Part shown: piece by piece, positions 61,292 through 64,000 of the stretch
Layout of the letters: each line of letters starts with the position of its first letter
Numbering within the stretch: the first letter of the stretch is position 1
NCBI GenBank assembly: GCA_963838775.1
Contig: CAWISP010000041.1
Location: 71,753 to 135,752, forward strand
From: Chersky-840 sp963838775
Lineage (GTDB): Bacteria; Actinomycetota; Acidimicrobiia; Acidimicrobiales; UBA8190
DNA length: 64,000 nt
Direction: 5' to 3'
The notes under the pieces: model-generated
Database searches by the model: none
Seen by the model: only the letters and a program-made list of their open reading frames with translations
Told to the model about the DNA's origin: nothing
Program-made: the position numbers and the translations under genes

Positions 61292-62035
61292 TCAGATCCG
61301 CCCCAGGTGGGCGAGGGTGTTGGTGACCGTGTCGGTGATCACCATGTCCACCCCCGCCTCGACCACGGCGTCGAGGTCGTCAAGGCTGTTCACGGTCCAC
61401 GTGGCGATGGCCAGCCCCTGCTCGTGGGCCCGACCGACCAGCGCCGCGCTGACCTGGGTGTGATGAGGGTTGAGCGCGGCGCACCCCAGCGCAACGGCGG
61501 TGTCGAGAGCACCCCAGGCGTCGAGCGCGGGGTGCACTAGGAGTGCGAGGGGTGTGGCACCGGCGCGGTCGCTGGACCGGACCCGCAACGCGGTCAGGGT
61601 GTCGGGCCAGAACGAGGACACCACGACATGGGCGGGCCACGGCCGGTCGGGATCGGCGCCCTCGAGGAGGAGGGTGGCGACGTCGGCGGCCACCCGTTCG
61701 TCGGGGTCGTAACCAGGGTCGGTGGGAATGTTCTTGATCTCCACGTTGACGATGGCCCCCGTGCAGGCCACCAGGGCCTGCGGCAACGTGGGCACCCACG
61801 CCGGGAGTTGCGCACCCCGGCTCTCGTGGACGAGCCCCGAGCCCGGGATCTCGGCGTCGTGGTGCACGACGAGCTCGCCGTCCACGCTCCGCCGCACGTC
61901 GAGCTCCACCCCGTCGGCGCCGAGGTGGAGGGCGGCCGAGAAGGCTTCGAGGGTGTTGTCGTGCCAGGGCCCGGTCCCGCCCCGGTGCGCGAGCACCGCC
62001 ACCGGGTCCTGAGCCCGTCGCATTGGCCAAGGCAT
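61292..62035 (-). CDS. Glycerophosphodiester phosphodiesterase
   Basis: 247 residues of the GDPD TIM barrel. LAHRGGTGPWHDNTL (catalytic His and Arg), GVELDVRRSVDGELVVHHD (metal Glu, Asp, His) and IVNVEIK are conserved. It hydrolyses glycerophosphodiesters to glycerol-3-phosphate and an alcohol. No signal peptide. Confidence 0.93.
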   Translation of the reverse strand: MPWPMRRAQDPVAVLAHRGGTGPWHDNTLEAFSAALHLGADGVELDVRRSVDGELVVHHDAEIPGSGLVHESRGAQLPAWVPTLPQALVACTGAIVNVEIKNIPTDPGYDPDERVAADVATLLLEGADPDRPWPAHVVVSSFWPDTLTALRVRSSDRAGATPLALLVHPALDAWGALDTAVALGCAALNPHHTQVSAALVGRAHEQGLAIATWTVNSLDDLDAVVEAGVDMVITDTVTNTLAHLGRI

Positions 62036-62161
62036 TGTGGCGCACCATAGACACGAGCGGCCATCGCGCTCGACCCGAATGAAGAAGTGGACCGACCAGA
62101 AGAAGAAGACGAGGGGGAACTGTGAGAGGGGAGGAAACTGCTCGATCGTGACGGGGAGAGC

Positions 62162-62206
62162 GCATGGGCAGTGCCGCAGCGGACGCTACGAGAGCACTGC
62201 CCATGC
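62162..62206. terminator. 13-bp perfect inverted repeat with inner stem
   Basis: GCATGGGCAGTGC and its exact complement flank a 19-nt loop that contains a further AGCG/CGCT pair. It lies between the GDPD start and the small truncated gene at 62312-62476, both on the minus strand. It could terminate the upstream transcript or form a leader structure for GDPD. Confidence 0.5.
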
Positions 62207-62311
62207 CTCCCATTCCCGACGAAGAAGCGGGCGCCCAGCCAGTGGGGTCTTGGGGGAACCGTGATCAGCTTGACCGCCCGATGTAAGAGTACGCCCGAGG
62301 CCCACCGACGC

Positions 62312-62476
62312 CTAGCGGGGTTCCACCTGTCGAGGCGCCAGAGAAATCACCTGCGCTTGCCGGCCACGAAAGCGGGTGATCGGGATCCGCCCGGGCAGCG
62401 ACCCGATCCTCTCGTTGATCTCGTCGTACTGCCGGAGCGTCGCGCCCTGAAAGTCGAGCTGCACGGCTACTGCCAT
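62312..62476 (-). CDS. Short ORF, likely truncated conserved protein
   Basis: 54 residues, below usual ORF-length cut-offs. ATG at 62476 with AAGGGGGG upstream. The start MAVAVQLDFQGATLRQYDEI resembles small actinobacterial barrel proteins of the antibiotic-monooxygenase type, which run to about 95-100 residues. Here the frame diverges after SLPGRIPITR and stops. Either a broken gene or a genuine short variant. Confidence 0.5.
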   Translation of the reverse strand: MAVAVQLDFQGATLRQYDEINERIGSLPGRIPITRFRGRQAQVISLAPRQVEPR

Positions 62477-62745
62477 TGCTGTCCCCCCTTGCGGTCATGG
62501 CGAAGAGGACGGTTAGTCAACCAAGTGGGACTGGGCGCAGACTGAGAACCGAGGGCGCCGGGACCTACTCCTCCCCTGCCTTCGGGGCTTGCTTCCGGTA
62601 CTTGCCCGAGCGGACGTGATTTCGAGGGGACTGTCCTGTTAACGCACCACAGGCACGAACGCTAGCTGGAGTATCTGTTTTCTGACCTGGGATTACGTCG
62701 GTCAGAACGGATCGGGCGTTCCGTAGCCTTTCAGTCCCCGCCACG

Positions 62746-63081
62746 CTATGGGCGCGACTCCTTGGGTTCGTCTTCCCATTCCTCCTCGGGATGAGGCCCG
62801 GTATCTGTGATCGCCGCCATGGCTTCCTCTGCGGGTGCGTGCGCACTGACTCGTTCGTAGGGGTACCCGTGACAGGGGCACTCGCAAGGTACGACCACAC
62901 GCCGGTCGCAGCCATCGTGCTCCTCCGATTGGCACGCTGCCGAGAGGTACCTATCCCGACCTCGATGCTTTCCCGACAGCCCCGATGGGTCCACCTTCAG
63001 GGCCGCGGCAACCAGCTCCTCGAACTCCTCCTCGGTGGGCTGGTGGGGTTCGTCGGGGTCGTCATGGCGGCTCTTTGGCAT
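62746..63081 (-). CDS. Cys-rich acidic small protein
   Basis: 111 residues from the ATG at 63081 (longer frame to 63120 is less likely). Acidic N-terminal helix (TEEEFEELVAAALKVDP), a Cys/His-rich centre (ACQSEEHDGCDRR, CECPCHG) and an acidic tail. Probably binds zinc or a cluster. Not recognised. It lies in a gene-poor, element-rich stretch. Confidence 0.55.
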   Translation of the reverse strand: MPKSRHDDPDEPHQPTEEEFEELVAAALKVDPSGLSGKHRGRDRYLSAACQSEEHDGCDRRVVVPCECPCHGYPYERVSAHAPAEEAMAAITDTGPHPEEEWEDEPKESRP

Positions 63082-63188
63082 CGGAAGGATTCTACGAGCG
63101 GTGGGCCTTGCGAAAGGCACTCCAGAATCCTTGGCGCATCGCTCTGACTAAGTTCTGGTCCTTGGGGTTAGAACGATCCGTCCCCAGT

Positions 63189-64000
63189 TCAGCTCGGCCC
63201 GCATAAACAACGCCAGCTTCCAGTGCTGTAGCCCCACAGCACAAGGCGCGACTCGGACCGTTCAACTGCCGCTTCTGAAGGAACGGGCCCTCCTCCAAGT
63301 CCCATTCCCGATGAGTGAGGGTGACTGGCAGCAGCTTCTTCGGGTGCTTGAGGCAATGAAGCCTGGGGTAGTTCCTGATCCGAGCCGAGCAACTGATGAG
63401 GAGCCGGACCTACCGCTCTAGTAGTGGCCGATAGGTCAACCGTCGACCTGCTGGTGGCGGTTCTTTGGGGCACCGCCCACGAAGGTCTCGTCCACAACCA
63501 CCGTGCGGACAGGAGCGAGAACACTGGCTCGCGCTGCATGGCCTCACGGAGCCTGTGACCGAGGAACCAGGCCGTCTGGTAGCTGATGCCGAGGTGGCGC
63601 TGAAGTTCCAAAGCGCTGATCGAGTTCTTGCCGGCTCCCATAAGCCACATCGCCAGGAGCCACTTCGAGGCGGGAATTTTCGAGGACTCGAAGATCGTCC
63701 CGACCATGACGGAGAACTGCTTCCGACAGGCCTTGCCCCGGCAGCGCCACAGGCGGCGGTAGGTGACATTCCCGGCCTTGGTTTTTCTTTCGCCGGACTT
63801 GGCGGCGATGAAGTAGTGCTTGGCGTCCTTGGTCCCGCAGTGGGGGCACACCGGCTCCCCATCAGGCCAACGCAGGCGCTCCAGAAGTTCCCAGGCAGAG
63901 GCCTCGTTCGAGAGGTATTTGGGGAGTGTGGCGAGATTCAGGGCCTCCATGCAACCGGTCTACAAGAAGCAACATGGTGCGTCAAGTAGATAGTTCCCGA
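63189..64000 (-). mobile_element. Degenerate IS1595-type insertion sequence, edge at window end
   Basis: The frameshifted transposase defines the element. The upstream stretch GGGAACTATCTACTTGACGC (63979-63998 on the minus strand) may be its left inverted repeat, but no matching right end was found on the other side, so the element seems truncated or rearranged. The right limit is uncertain. Confidence 0.5.
63436..63950 (-). pseudogene. IS1595-family (ISXO2-like) transposase, frameshifted and truncated
   Basis: From the ATG at 63950: the N-terminal zinc ribbon (CPHCGTKDA, CRGKACRKQF), then MVGTIFESSKIPASKWLLAM and LQRHLGISYQTAWFLGHRLR, which are hallmarks of IS1595/ISXO2 transposases. Near 63507-63515 the frame is off by one base; the catalytic Asp-Glu segment VDETFVGG lies in the next frame and stops at 63436. 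The remaining catalytic part is missing. The unshifted frame runs to 63189 without resemblance to the family. Confidence 0.85.

Noticed and set aside
62565..62915. Minus-strand open frame of 116 codons
   Set aside because: Mostly a shadow of the Cys-rich gene; only the last residues look protein-like, too little to call a gene.
63092..63298. 68-codon minus-strand frame beside the IS1595 remnant
   Set aside because: No family or start signal; may be leftover of an older gene but cannot be supported.
1..64000. tRNA, rRNA and CRISPR arrays
   Set aside because: None seen. The only regularly spaced repeats are head-to-tail tandem arrays without spacers.

Overview
The window is high-GC DNA from an actinobacterium, most likely class Acidimicrobiia. 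Evidence: actinobacterial families throughout (a cluster of histidine phosphatase, DUF3090 and SCO1664-type kinase-like genes; DUF6629; paired GAF-ANTAR regulators; two F420-type LLM oxidoreductases and an FrhB-like protein), many GTG/TTG starts, and two secreted enzymes with the GYWLVASDGG propeller repeat common in Acidimicrobiia. It looks like ordinary chromosome with a few invading elements. No rRNA, tRNA or CRISPR array was seen.

Layout. 1-1.2 kb: a repeat-rich membrane protein with a broken frame. 1.5-7.5 kb: an OmpR/HK pair, then a redox cluster (S/T-rich stub, ApbE, ferric-reductase-like cytochrome, NuoF-like flavoprotein, ferredoxin). 7.5-10.3 kb: thioesterase, an ECF sigma factor overlapping two SRPBCC genes, and a nitroreductase. 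10.3-14 kb: L,D-transpeptidase and an M15 peptidase lipoprotein gene split by an antisense group II intron. 14-17.2 kb: SDR, LLM oxidoreductase and MDR reductase. 17.2-23.2 kb: EthD-like protein, PQQ-propeller lipoprotein, desaturase, DUF6629 and two GAF-ANTAR proteins. 23.5-28 kb: aconitase and a GH43-propeller fusion. 28-36.1 kb: EthD, HtrA, HxlR, amidotransferase, PIG-L, C69 peptidase, DEAD-box helicase, and thiC behind a TPP riboswitch. 36.3-38.9 kb: Bcp, Fpg/Nei and FrhB-like. 38.9-43.3 kb: foreign-looking block with an IS481 remnant, a flavin monooxygenase and an orphan FtsX-type permease. 43.5-46.1 kb: type-5 uracil-DNA glycosylase and the DUF3090 trio. 46.1-56.5 kb: P450, propeller/YkuD transpeptidase, cupin, LLM, VOC, glycosyltransferase, frameshifted esterase, PrmC-like methyltransferase, SixA-like phosphatase. 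56.5-62 kb: SGNH-MBOAT acyltransferase pair, etfB-etfA, GDPD. 62-64 kb: gene fragments and a broken IS1595 transposase.

How the genes fit together. Cell-envelope work dominates: two YkuD transpeptidases, the M15 carboxypeptidase, the SGNH/MBOAT pair, the glycosyltransferase and several lipoproteins. Flavin- and F420-based redox chemistry is the second theme (ApbE cluster, ETF, LLM enzymes, FrhB, MDR, P450).

The strongest observations are (i) a 1984-nt group II intron whose exact removal restores the reading frame of the lipoprotein gene it interrupts, (ii) three unrelated genes whose stop codons lie inside short tandem repeats, (iii) an ECF sigma gene without an anti-sigma gene, overlapped on both sides by SRPBCC-fold genes, and (iv) an ApbE cluster whose expected FMN-binding partner appears reduced to its membrane anchor and linker.
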